Origin: Planctomycetota bacterium
GTDB lineage: Bacteria > Planctomycetota > Planctomycetia > Planctomycetales > Planctomycetaceae
Direction of reading: 5' to 3'
Length of the DNA stretch: 64,000 bases
NCBI GenBank assembly: GCA_014584345.1
Contig: JACTNB010000013.1
Location: 372,001-436,000, forward strand
Shown here: positions 1 through 8,406 of the stretch, in pieces
How the letters are laid out: each line of letters opens with the position of its first letter
Position numbering within the stretch: position 1 is the first letter of the stretch
Notes under the pieces: generated by a model
What the model was told of the DNA's origin: nothing
The model's input: the letters and a program-made list of their open reading frames with translations, nothing else
The model's database searches: none
Program-made: the position numbers and the translations under genes

Positions 1-115
1 CGGAAAACGGAACGGATATCGCGATACAGGTGGAAATCCCTCCCAACAGCACAAAGGTCGTGGCCAGATGAGGGACGCGCGATTTCTCGACCCGAAATGT
101 GCGACGAGGCGGCAT
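1..115 (-). CDS. Start of an unknown membrane protein, cut by the window edge
   Basis: An ATG at 115 opens a frame that stays open for 38 codons to the left edge. It begins with a basic stretch (MPPRRTFRVEKSR) followed by a hydrophobic segment containing TTFVLLGGIST, so this is either a first membrane helix or a signal anchor. A GGAAG sequence 5 bases before the ATG is a fair ribosome binding site. The gene follows the PepSY-TM gene at 273-1682 on the same strand, so they may be co-transcribed. Too little is visible to name a family. Confidence 0.5.
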   Translation of the reverse strand, partial: MPPRRTFRVEKSRVPHLATTFVLLGGISTCIAISVPFS

Positions 116-272
116 GGCGACTTCCGCAATTTGACTCTGGGGAACAGTCTCCCCGGATTTCTCCTGCTGGGTCACCCCACGGCGGGGCCTCCCAGCGTTA
201 CAATAATCTCATCATAACCGTTCGAGTGTCGCGAGGGAAGTTTTTGTCGAACTCTCGACCACAACGGAACAC

Positions 273-1682
273 TCAGGCCTCCCCCCTTGCCTGCCGGGGT
301 ACGCATCCGCGCAAGCCCAGCCAGGTTCTCACCCCGGGAATCCGCGACAGCAGGCCCCATTCCAGCAGCAACACCCCCACCAGGGTTGCGCCGAACAGCG
401 GCATGAAAATCGCCAGGCAGAGAAGTGACAAAGTCAACATCATCGAAAACCGCGCGGGGTGACCGGCTGGCGGTGCCCCCAGTTCACCGGGATGACGCCG
501 ACGCCACCAGAGCACGAGACCACTCAAACTCATGACCAGCAGTCCCAAGGCAGTCAAGACCCCCAATGCCTGGTTCGGCCAGCCAAACAACTGCCCCTCG
601 TGCAACGCGATCCCCGTCCCCACGATGCGATCAACCAGATGACGATCGCGGAAGTTTTCGCGACTCACCACCGCGCCCGAGGTGGCATCGAGTTGCAATG
701 TGACCCGTTGAGGGCGATTCGCCGTCATCGATTTCGCCGACCAGGTTGTTTCGCCCCGCGCGGGCGGCTCGATGATCACGGGGGCGGGCAGCTTCAGGGG
801 GATCACCGTTGCCGCGATGCGATCCACCGTGGTGTAGTCCACCACGGATGACTCGGACGCGGTTCGAGATGAACGGGACAAGGACTCTCTGCCCGAGGAA
901 ACCTGGTGCCTCTCGTGGCTTGAATGCTCCCCGCGGGGTGTTTCATTCCCGGTGGACCAATCCTGCCGGGCAACGGCGGTGTGCGTGAGCGTCCGCAGCG
1001 TTTTGAAATACTCCCCCCAGAATTTGGACCAGGGAAGCCCACTCACAATCAAGAAAATCACCAGCGTGGAAATCCAGATCCCCGTCACGCTATGCATATC
1101 GCGCCAAAAAATCTTTCCCGAGTGGCGCACGCGGGGATAGAGAATCCCACCCCAACCCGGTAGATTCCTCGGCCACCATAAATACAGCCCCGTCAGAATC
1201 ATCACCAGCGTCCAGCAGGCGGCCAGTTCCACCAGGTAAGAGCCATTCGGCCCCAACAGCAATTCCCCGTGCAGCCGCCGCACGATGCGCATCAACCGGA
1301 CCTCCTCCGGAACCTGATGCAAGATCTCCAGAGTTTCGGGATGCACATACACCCGAATCCCCTGGCCTTGCAACGAGACCAGCACGCGTGCGGCTGACTG
1401 CTCGCTGACGGGCAGTTCGTAGCCTTTCCAGCGACTGCCAGGAACGGCGGCCACGGCCGCGGCAATCTGCTCCGATGCTGGAACGGCCTGCTGGTGCCGC
1501 TGCAGTTGATCGTAGGGACGATCCTGCCAGGCTTCGATCTCCGACTTGAACAAATAAATCATCCCACTGGCGGACAGCAGCAGGATAAACGGAATGCAGT
1601 ACAACCCGGCATAAAAATGCCAGCGCCAGACTGCCCGATAATCGGGCCAACGGCGTTCGACAGATGCCAACAACACGATCAT
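273..1682 (-). CDS. PepSY-associated TM helix protein (PiuB-like, putative iron reductase)
   Basis: A 469-residue integral membrane protein of the PepSY-TM type. Helices are visible at about 22-45, 147-170, 199-218, 369-391 and a long pair at 412-445. A PepSY-like extracytoplasmic stretch lies between the first and second helices, and a low-complexity, Ser/Arg/Glu-rich loop between the third and fourth. Conserved-looking His residues sit at helix ends (WRWHFYAG, RRLHGELL, WRDMHSVTG, ALHEGQLFGW), as expected if the family binds heme. Known relatives are iron-regulated membrane proteins linked to siderophore or ferric reduction; that function is family knowledge, not shown here. The start at 1682 is chosen because the first helix follows directly. 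A longer frame to 1751 would run through the hairpin repeat at 1705-1744. Confidence 0.8.
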   Translation of the reverse strand: MIVLLASVERRWPDYRAVWRWHFYAGLYCIPFILLLSASGMIYLFKSEIEAWQDRPYDQLQRHQQAVPASEQIAAAVAAVPGSRWKGYELPVSEQSAARVLVSLQGQGIRVYVHPETLEILHQVPEEVRLMRIVRRLHGELLLGPNGSYLVELAACWTLVMILTGLYLWWPRNLPGWGGILYPRVRHSGKIFWRDMHSVTGIWISTLVIFLIVSGLPWSKFWGEYFKTLRTLTHTAVARQDWSTGNETPRGEHSSHERHQVSSGRESLSRSSRTASESSVVDYTTVDRIAATVIPLKLPAPVIIEPPARGETTWSAKSMTANRPQRVTLQLDATSGAVVSRENFRDRHLVDRIVGTGIALHEGQLFGWPNQALGVLTALGLLVMSLSGLVLWWRRRHPGELGAPPAGHPARFSMMLTLSLLCLAIFMPLFGATLVGVLLLEWGLLSRIPGVRTWLGLRGCVPRQARGEA

Positions 1683-1704
1683 GACAGAACTTTCGCGAAC
1701 AAAC

Positions 1705-1744
1705 GGCGGTGTCGGCAAGTGTCGTATCACTTGCCGACACCGCC
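1705..1744 (-). terminator. Perfect 17-bp hairpin between DUF1559 and PepSY-TM genes
   Basis: The arms 1705-1721 and 1728-1744 are perfect reverse complements (GGCGGTGTCGGCAAGTG and its complement) around a 6-base loop. The hairpin begins 34 bases past the stop of the minus-strand DUF1559 gene and lies before the next minus-strand gene, so it is placed to end or attenuate transcription. There is no good T-run, so rho-independent termination is uncertain. The same CACTTGCC core recurs at 7725-7790, which suggests a dispersed repeat family. Confidence 0.55.
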
Positions 1745-1777
1745 TTGCCATTCAAGCAGAATACCTTGCGTCAGGGG

Positions 1778-2884
1778 TCAGAATTCCCCCAGAACTTCGC
1801 CCCCATTCAGGCTATGCAAATGGCGATGCGTCTGGGTGTTGATGCTGTCGCCCAGAAACCGGACCGAGCCATCTCCCATCAGCACGTTCGCCCCTCCCTT
1901 ATGCCAACTGCGAGGGCCGAAATAACCCGTCCAGTGAGTCACCAGATCGGGCACCCGACTGTTGGGCGGGGAGTAACCGTTCGTCATCGAATTGATGGCT
2001 CCCGTGAATGCCCAGGAAATGCCACGACCACGCAAGGCGGGACTCGCTCCGCCACGCCAACCGGTGAACGTCATCCAGAAGGAGGCAATATCCGCGTCGG
2101 AAATCATGCCATTGGCATTCAGGTAACCATTCCACGGACCTCCACTGGCAACCATGCCCGGTGTCGCATTCAAGCCCGAGCTAACCCCGGACGACCCGTT
2201 CAGCGTGTATTGATAGGGGAATTGAGGAGTGGTCCCCGTCGGCAGGGTGATATCCTCTCCCACGCTCCGCACGCTTTCACTCATGAAGACCGAGTTCGAG
2301 GTCCCGTCGGTCACATCGCGAAATTTCACGCTGGAATGCTGGTACACCAGCCCGTCGGTTTTCCAGCGAAAATCATAATTCGTCCCGGTACCACTCCCAT
2401 AGCTGGCCATGTAGTTCAGCCCGCCATACACATAAGTGTTCCCCCCCGCAATCACGGATGTTTGAGCGGGAGCAGGATCGCTGGGACACAGAAAGATCGC
2501 GAGCGGGGTGGCAAATGCGTCCACAAACAGGGGGTTCGGAACCTTGCTGCTGTACCCACCCGTGAAGGCGGGCTGGGTGTAGTCCAGCAGGTTCTCCAGA
2601 TTCCCCTGTTCCACGTAGGGGAGCAGGCGGGCCTGCACCGAAAACCCGACATCCTGTGTTCCCGCCGGCGGAAACACCTGAAATGTCGCTTCGTAATTGT
2701 GAAGCGCCAGCCCCAACTGCTTAAGATTGTTCTTGCAACTCGAACGCCGGGCCGCCTCGCGTGCCTGCTGCACCGCGGGCAGCAGCAAAGACACCAGCAC
2801 TGCGATAATCGCAATCACCACCAGTAATTCAATCAAGGTAAAACCGCGCAGGCGCATACGCCGTCGCGCATCAGAACTCTTCAT
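1778..2884 (-). CDS. DUF1559 protein with prepilin-type N-terminus
   Basis: A 368-residue protein of the family greatly expanded in planctomycetes. Residues 1-14 are a basic leader ending in Gly. Cleavage would be before Phe15, followed by the type IV prepilin/pseudopilin signature with Glu19 (FTLIELLVVIAI) and the hallmark LLPAVQQAREAARRSSC. Near the C-terminus is the family H-x9-DG motif (His328, Asp338-Gly339). The mature protein should be an exported, membrane-tethered pseudopilin-like protein; its precise role is unknown. The start at 2884 places GGGAG eight bases upstream. A second, unlinked paralogue lies at 25665-26726. Confidence 0.92.
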   Translation of the reverse strand: MKSSDARRRMRLRGFTLIELLVVIAIIAVLVSLLLPAVQQAREAARRSSCKNNLKQLGLALHNYEATFQVFPPAGTQDVGFSVQARLLPYVEQGNLENLLDYTQPAFTGGYSSKVPNPLFVDAFATPLAIFLCPSDPAPAQTSVIAGGNTYVYGGLNYMASYGSGTGTNYDFRWKTDGLVYQHSSVKFRDVTDGTSNSVFMSESVRSVGEDITLPTGTTPQFPYQYTLNGSSGVSSGLNATPGMVASGGPWNGYLNANGMISDADIASFWMTFTGWRGGASPALRGRGISWAFTGAINSMTNGYSPPNSRVPDLVTHWTGYFGPRSWHKGGANVLMGDGSVRFLGDSINTQTHRHLHSLNGGEVLGEF

Positions 2885-2968
2885 GGAAGAAACTCCCGAA
2901 AATATCACGGAATCTCGAGCACGGGATACCAGGCCCTCGCAAGGGAACATACCTGGTATCCACGAAAG

Positions 2969-3568
2969 TCAGCTCGGCATCCGCTCGGGAGGAGGCGTTT
3001 CGAGAACGTCCACGCGGTCGCACCCTGTCGGCGGAGTCTCGCGGAGTTCACCCCACAGCACTCCGCCCGCCACGGAACAGGACTGTTCCAGCAGGCGAGG
3101 ATCGGCGTTTAACAGAAAACCGGAGATCGGTTCGTGCCCACAACCGCAGGCCGTCCGAAATTCCGGCACGGATCGTTCTTCCGCATGATCCCGCGCCTTG
3201 CGCAGGTCCGCTCGGGACGTGCAACAGGCCCCGCGGGGCACCGCGACCTCGGGCTGCTGGCAACAGGTGGGACGAACGGGCACGGCGGAAGCCCGGCCCG
3301 CGCAACAGGCTGGTCGCGCGGAGGAGGTACAGCAACTGGGGGTCTCTGCCGACTGCTGCGACGTCTGTTTATTCTTACTGCAACAGCAGTTCCCGGTTCG
3401 CTGTAATTCCGGATCGCAACGACACCCAAATCCCGGCGAATCGGCAGCAGTCCCCATAGACATTCCCACCGTGGCGCATACATAGCAAAGCAACGTCACT
3501 GCAGCGCAGAGACGGCGTTTCAGCCCCCTTGAACAGGAACTCCTCGCGCGTACCAAACCAGTACCCAT
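2969..3568 (-). CDS. Secreted Cys-rich protein
   Basis: A 199-residue protein with a basic start and a hydrophobic segment (about 20-36, AAVTLLCYVCATVG) that fits a signal peptide. The mature part is dominated by Cys pairs (GCRC, CCC, and several CC pairs spaced 10-20 residues apart), then CGCGHEP and a Pro/Glu-rich tail. I do not recognise the family. The Cys pattern suggests disulfide cross-linking or metal binding outside the cytoplasm. It lies 84 bases upstream of the DUF1559 gene on the same strand and could be co-transcribed with it. The ribosome binding site is weak, so the start is not certain. Confidence 0.6.
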   Translation of the reverse strand: MGTGLVRARSSCSRGLKRRLCAAVTLLCYVCATVGMSMGTAADSPGFGCRCDPELQRTGNCCCSKNKQTSQQSAETPSCCTSSARPACCAGRASAVPVRPTCCQQPEVAVPRGACCTSRADLRKARDHAEERSVPEFRTACGCGHEPISGFLLNADPRLLEQSCSVAGGVLWGELRETPPTGCDRVDVLETPPPERMPS

Positions 3569-3771
3569 GCCGCGTTACGGAAAAAGAACTGCAAAAGAAC
3601 CGCTCCATGAACTCCCCGGCATATCCGAGGAACCTGGGTGAACTCGAATTCAGTATTGAAAAATTCATCCCGATGTCAATCCAGGACGGATTCCCGCGAC
3701 AAAATCCCCACGGAGCATAAAGCCAGCCCGCGTTATGCCTATGCGGTATTTTTGCCTCGCTTGAACTCGGG

Positions 3772-4452
3772 TCAAGCTGTTTCGGCTGGTGAATGCGTGC
3801 TCCCTTCCCCCTCGATCCAGACTCGTCCGTCGATGATTTTCAGCCTGGCGGAGGCGTACAAATTCACGGCTTCGGGATAGGCCTGGCATTCTTCCTCGAA
3901 GACACGATGGGCAATATCCGCCGGGGAATCGGCACCGTATACGGGAACCGTGCGTTGCACAATGACTGGACCGTGATCGTACTGATTATCCGCAAAGTGC
4001 ACGGTACACCCTGTAACCTTGACCCCGCGGGCATGCACGGCCCGATGCACTTTCTCGCCGAAATAACCGGCTCCACAAAACGCGGGAATCAATGCAGGAT
4101 GGATATTCATCACGCGCCCCAGATAATCGTCCGGAATCTGGAGCAGGCACAGAAAACCACCCAGCAAGACCAGATCCACCCGCGCTTCCCGGCACAAGGC
4201 AAAAATTTCATCACTGAACGTGGCCGTGCTCGTATGGGCCTGACGCGAAACGACCCGCGTATCCAATCCATGTCGGCGGGCCTTGTCGACACCCCCGCAA
4301 TCGGATCGCGAAGCAATCACGAGCACGATTTCCGCGGGCAGGGTCCGTGCGGCAATACGAGCCACGAAGTTGTCGAGAGTCGTCCCCCCACCCGAAATCA
4401 ATACGGCCAGACGCAAGGGATGGGAAAACGGAGTTTCGGGTAAGTGATACAT
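3772..4452 (-). CDS. purN: Phosphoribosylglycinamide formyltransferase
   Basis: PurN transfers a formyl group from 10-formyl-THF to GAR in de novo purine synthesis. The protein has the N-terminal nucleotide/phosphate loop (LISGGGTTLDNF), the catalytic Asn-His pair in MNIHPALIPAF, and the later Asp-Gly in HFADNQYDHGPVI. These correspond to E. coli Asn106, His108 and Asp144. Length (226 aa) is normal. The start at 4452 puts the Rossmann strand about 14 residues in. Upstream in-frame ATG (4518) and TTG (4554) codons exist but add unlike sequence. No other purine gene is adjacent. Confidence 0.93.
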   Translation of the reverse strand: MYHLPETPFSHPLRLAVLISGGGTTLDNFVARIAARTLPAEIVLVIASRSDCGGVDKARRHGLDTRVVSRQAHTSTATFSDEIFALCREARVDLVLLGGFLCLLQIPDDYLGRVMNIHPALIPAFCGAGYFGEKVHRAVHARGVKVTGCTVHFADNQYDHGPVIVQRTVPVYGADSPADIAHRVFEEECQAYPEAVNLYASARLKIIDGRVWIEGEGSTHSPAETA

Positions 4453-4623
4453 GCTTCGGAAACCTGGCCGATCCGTCCGATCGCTGCCGGTAAGGGGTGA
4501 ATCCGCAGTGGCTTCCATCCAGGATCCCAAGCGGCGGGTATATCCGCGAGGCAACCGCGGCGACGCTACCGCCTTGCGCTCTCTGGTCGCTGCGGCACAT
4601 GGTGGCAGTCAAACCCCGGGAGG

Positions 4624-5616
4624 TCAACTGCCGGGAGGTCCCCCAGGCCTTTTTACCTCGCTCCGGGCCTCGGGGCTTGAAATAATTTCGCCGGGCAATT
4701 CCCGAGAGACAAACGAAGGTTGCTGCCGCGTTCGCCTCGTCCAGGCTGCCCCCAGCAACAGGGCCACCAGCAACATGACGAGGAGGCCGAGCATCATCCA
4801 AATCCACGAGCGATCGTTGGCCCCCAATTCCTCGGGAGGGATCCATTCGATCTTCTGCGCCAGCAGCAGGGGAGCGAAACGGCCCGTATCACGGGCCTCG
4901 TAGGTGTACATGCGGTAGATGTAACCTGTCACGGTCACGCGATCGACCGTTTGTTCGCCAATTGGAAAATTTTCTGGAAAGTGGGTGGTGACCACAACCG
5001 TGGGATTGGCCTGGGAATCCTCCGTGAACAGCCATGCTTCGCAAATCTGATCAATGGCAAACAGGTTTTCACCGGCTGGACTGGCGACGCTTCTTTGCAG
5101 GTGCCCGGTCATCGTCACGGGCCGGCCCTGGTATTCCTCCGGATGTTGATACAAGTCGACATACACCGGAAATTTCTCGAACGGCTTGCTGCGATATTTC
5201 GACTGCCGCCAGCGTTCCTGCAGGAAATTCCGGGCGGCCTGCTTGAGTGCGGCTGAATCGACATCCCGGACATAACCCAAGACCTGGTAATACAGTTCCG
5301 CTTCTTCGGGCAGAATGCCGCCGCGGCGTGTCTTGAGGGGAATTTCTGCCAGCCAGGGCTGAATGGTCTCGACGGAAACCGGGGACGAGCGGGTGGGGGA
5401 GACCGGGGGGGAAATACGTTCCGGAGGCTGGCCCCAAGCCTTTCCGGGGACTCTCGGGGAAAGCAGTAGAACCAGCAGCAGCAGGCAGACGCCCCGGCTT
5501 GCGCATAGGGAGGAGTCCCCCCCGTGGCGTAACCGGACGGAACTGGCCCGATCCTTGATGATATCTCGTGTAAATCGACCCCCGGAAGAATGCCTCGGGG
5601 CGCGGCAGGAGGACAT
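4624..5616 (-). CDS. Unknown exported protein with one C-terminal membrane helix
   Basis: About 330 residues. A strongly hydrophobic stretch (GVCLLLLVLLLSP) near residues 40-55 looks like a signal peptide or anchor. A soluble region follows, with a helical part rich in Glu/Arg and a beta-type part (PVTMTGHLQRSV, DRVTVTGYIYRMYTY) that could be an OB-like or barrel domain. A second helix (WMMLGLLVMLLVALLLGAAW) lies at about 265-288 with a short basic cytoplasmic tail. I do not recognise a named family. The start is uncertain: ATG at 5700 and at 5616 are both possible, and neither has a strong ribosome binding site. It is divergent from trxA. Confidence 0.6.
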   Translation of the reverse strand: MSSCRAPRHSSGGRFTRDIIKDRASSVRLRHGGDSSLCASRGVCLLLLVLLLSPRVPGKAWGQPPERISPPVSPTRSSPVSVETIQPWLAEIPLKTRRGGILPEEAELYYQVLGYVRDVDSAALKQAARNFLQERWRQSKYRSKPFEKFPVYVDLYQHPEEYQGRPVTMTGHLQRSVASPAGENLFAIDQICEAWLFTEDSQANPTVVVTTHFPENFPIGEQTVDRVTVTGYIYRMYTYEARDTGRFAPLLLAQKIEWIPPEELGANDRSWIWMMLGLLVMLLVALLLGAAWTRRTRQQPSFVSRELPGEIISSPEARSEVKRPGGPPGS

Positions 5617-5772
5617 TGACACAACGGGCTGTATTCCTATAATCTCCAAGATGTCTTGTAACTTTGAGTCGTCGTGTTGCGGGATGCTGCTCGATGTCAT
5701 GAGTGAGACACTTTTTCCGACGAATGGGAGCGGAGAAACGTTTACAGCTTAACACAGGATTGGACGAGAAAG

Positions 5773-6099
<327 letters not shown>

Positions 6100-6209
6100 T
6101 CTCATCCGCAGGCCGCGCACGGCCCGGAATGAGATCGCAACATAACAGGTATTCTGGCGGGCAGACATTAGTTTTGCTCGCCATTTTCCACAATGGGAAA
6201 GGAATCCCC

Positions 6210-7715
6210 GTGGGACCGCAACACGATTTTTCGCAGAATTCAGTCGCTGGACCGGGCGATGCTTCCGGGCAGGACGCACCACGGAACATTCCGGATCGCG
6301 GCTCCGTGCCGGTCACGGAAACCACCACTGTTTCCACCCGCCCGCTGGCCACCCATGCCTCCCGCGAGGGAGAGGATGCCCTGCTGGCGGATGCCGGCCG
6401 AATCTTCGAAAAATTGAGAATTCGGCTGGCTGAACTCGATCATCGCGAGCAGATGCTGCAACAGCAGAACCTCGAAGTGACGGAACGGCAAACGCGTTTT
6501 TCCCGCTGGGTCGAACAGACAAAGCTCGATCTGACCACGCGCGAAACACAATTGCAAAAACAGGAATCGGCCGCGGAACGTCAACAGCAGCAATTGAACG
6601 AACAAACGCGGCGAATGCAGGAAGAACGCCAGCAGCACGAACGGGAACGACAACGTTTCGAGCAGCAACGTAGCGAGCAGGAACATCTGGCCCGGGAAGC
6701 CGAACGCGAACTGGAGGACCTGCGACGAACCCGCTTGCGGGAGATCGAACGGCTCGAACAGGAATCCGCGGATTCCCTGGCAGCCAAACGCCGGGAGTTC
6801 GAGGAATTCTGCCGTGGTCAACTCGACGATATCACTCTGCAACAGTCCCAGGCCACGCGCCGACTCAAACTGCAGGAAGACCACCTGGAACGCCTGCGTA
6901 CCCAAGTCGAACATCAGCGGACGACCCTCCAGTTGCAGACACAGTCCACCAGGCAAGGATTGCAGCAGAAAGCCGACGTTCAGCGCAGGCGGGCCGAGCA
7001 ATTAAGGCACGTGCGGCAGCTGCTCGATCAGCGAGTGGAAACCAGCCGACGCGAGGAACGCATCGCCCGCGAGTCGCTCGAACAGGAAAGGCAAACATTT
7101 CAATCTCGCCTGCAGGAATTTGAAATGCGTCGCCAGGAATGGCTCGAGCTGCAGGAGTCCCAGCAACGCGACCTGGAGACACAATGGTTGATGCTGGATC
7201 GACAGGAACGCCAACTGGCACTCCAGCGGGAGAATTTGCTGCAGTTGCGCCAGGAAATTCAAGAGCAACATGCGGCCAATCTGGAACTGCGGATAGCAAT
7301 CGAGGAACGCAGGATCGAACTGGCAATTGAAAATGGGCAGACTCCCGACCTGGACGGGTTAAGTGCAATTCGCGACAAACTCGCGGAACATTTCATCGGG
7401 ACGCGAAATCAATTGGAGGAATTGGAAAATCGCCTGACAGCGGAGGGACAGGAACTTGCACGCCGACTTGCAGACCTGAAACTCCAGGAAGAAGAATCGC
7501 GCCGCCGTCTCGCGAAGGAACAGCAGGCATTTCGGCAACAGCGCGCCCAACTCGACGAAGAACGCGAACAGATCGCCCAGGCCCGAGAGGCCTGGGCGGC
7601 GGAAAAATACAACCAGATTGCCGAACGCCGCGAAGCCGAACGGGTCATCCAGACCCTGCTCGAACAGTTGGAGGGACTGCACACAGGCCACGCCACCGTG
7701 GAACAGGCCGCCTGA
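6210..7715 (+). CDS. Long coiled-coil protein of unknown function
   Basis: About 501 residues, almost wholly Gln/Glu/Arg/Leu-rich heptads from roughly residue 60 to the end, without Gly or Pro breaks. This is a near-continuous parallel coiled coil with no signal peptide and no membrane helix. The N-terminal 50 residues are Ser/Thr/Pro-rich and probably disordered. There is no ATPase motif, so it is not an SMC protein. The GTG at 6210 is preferred because AAGGA lies six bases upstream; an ATG at 6129 would add 27 residues. It is 110 bases downstream of trxA on the same strand and may be co-transcribed. A cytoskeletal or scaffold role is inference only. Confidence 0.7.
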   Translation: MGPQHDFSQNSVAGPGDASGQDAPRNIPDRGSVPVTETTTVSTRPLATHASREGEDALLADAGRIFEKLRIRLAELDHREQMLQQQNLEVTERQTRFSRWVEQTKLDLTTRETQLQKQESAAERQQQQLNEQTRRMQEERQQHERERQRFEQQRSEQEHLAREAERELEDLRRTRLREIERLEQESADSLAAKRREFEEFCRGQLDDITLQQSQATRRLKLQEDHLERLRTQVEHQRTTLQLQTQSTRQGLQQKADVQRRRAEQLRHVRQLLDQRVETSRREERIARESLEQERQTFQSRLQEFEMRRQEWLELQESQQRDLETQWLMLDRQERQLALQRENLLQLRQEIQEQHAANLELRIAIEERRIELAIENGQTPDLDGLSAIRDKLAEHFIGTRNQLEELENRLTAEGQELARRLADLKLQEEESRRRLAKEQQAFRQQRAQLDEEREQIAQAREAWAAEKYNQIAERREAERVIQTLLEQLEGLHTGHATVEQAA

Positions 7716-7733
7716 TTGCCGACCTGTGTCATA

Positions 7734-7781
7734 CCACTTGCCACGCCCGTCACTGCCCGTTGATGTAAGGGGGGCAAGTGG
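7734..7781 (+). terminator. Hairpin repeat downstream of the coiled-coil gene
   Basis: CCACTTGCC (7734-7742) pairs with GGCAAGTGG (7773-7781), and outer bases TACCAC/GTGGTA can pair in an alternative fold. It lies 19 bases past the stop of the coiled-coil gene, so termination is plausible, although no T-run follows. The surrounding sequence GTGTCATACCACTTGCC closely matches GTGTCGTATCACTTGCC at 1719-1735, so the two hairpins are related repeats. Confidence 0.45.
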
Positions 7782-7870
7782 CGTGGTAGCATGTTCTCAC
7801 GCCGCAGGTAGGTGAGCATGGAAAACAGTTATCTCCGTTTCACCTGCAAGGTCGTCCCTTTCGTGGTTCT

Positions 7871-7980
7871 CGGTTTTAACTGACTTCGTCGAACTAGCCG
7901 CTTCCTGACGGGCGCGGCTAGTTTTCTGGGCATTTTCGAGGCAAAATTTACCGCATTGGTAAGTGTGTGAGAAATGTGGG
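7871..7980 (-). repeat. MITE-like repeat family A, internally deleted copy
   Basis: Read on the minus strand, it starts at 7980 with the family tip (CCCACATTTCTCACAC). It continues with CCAATGCGGTAAATTTTGCC and CTCGAAAATGCCCAGAAAAC, and then the arm beginning CTAGCCGCGCCCGTCAGG. Compared with the copies at 24424-24665 and 61630-61867, the two 28-base arms and the spacer between them have collapsed to one 28-base arm (7894-7921), leaving only the right-hand flank GCTAGTTCGACGAAGTCAG. The far end near 7871 is degraded. Confidence 0.7.
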
Positions 7981-8134
7981 TTAATAGCAGGCGAGCGGGG
8001 GGCGTGAGTCCCCTGACAGGTGCGGCTGGAGCTGGCAGTTGGTGGCCGAGTCGCCATGCGGTCGTGATGACAGGGGATTGACATCCCCCGTTCGCGATTT
8101 GCTGTTTCACGTTCGCACTGGCTCGCCAACGTAG

Positions 8135-8148
8135 TCCACTGAAGTGGA
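8135..8148. repeat. Short palindrome TCCACT-NN-AGTGGA
   Basis: TCCACT (8135-8140) and AGTGGA (8143-8148) form a perfect 6-bp palindrome with a two-base spacer. The same palindrome with different spacer bases is at 56616-56629 and 59074-59087, each in a non-coding gap. Whether it is a protein site or part of a larger repeat cannot be told by eye. Confidence 0.5.
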
Positions 8149-8174
8149 GCACGTCATGGATTCAGTGGCAAGCG

Positions 8175-8200
8175 TGGCCCGCTTCCTGAAGGGCGTGGCT
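8175..8200 (+). repeat. Isolated arm of repeat family A
   Basis: TGGCCCGCTTCCTGAAGGGC followed by GTGGCT matches the 28-base right arm found at 24589-24616 and 61790-61817. No matching left arm or tip is seen nearby, so this is a remnant. Confidence 0.5.
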
Positions 8201-8406
8201 CGTTGGCGGGGGTGTCGTTCGTTGGATTCGAAGGGCCATACGAAATCCGTGGTACGCATGGCCTCCTCTACAATATTATCACAGCGTCTCGGGGGAGAGT
8301 CGGTTTCCGAGCGGAGGGGGAGGCCCTATAATGCCGGGTTGAGTTCGTCCGCGATCGCGTGCAGTTCTGGTTGAATCTCAATTTCGGAAAGTCGCAACGG
8401 AAATCC

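Larger units (their letters stand above)
7716..8406. other. Repeat-rich gap between the coiled-coil and M16 genes
   Basis: I see no credible gene in these 691 bases. They hold at least four repeat-like pieces: an imperfect hairpin at 7734-7781 just after the coiled-coil stop, a minus-oriented MITE-like element at 7871-7980, a short palindrome at 8135-8148, and an isolated element arm at 8175-8200. Open frames here are short and have repeat-derived sequence. Confidence 0.7.

Noticed and set aside
1709..2827. Long open frame on the plus strand opposite the DUF1559 gene
   Set aside because: It mirrors a clear DUF1559 protein on the minus strand and has no domain features of its own. Similar antisense frames opposite the other genes were rejected for the same reason.
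7716..8406. A small gene or tRNA in the largest gap
   Set aside because: No cloverleaf or conserved tRNA loop was seen. The open frames coincide with repeat pieces.
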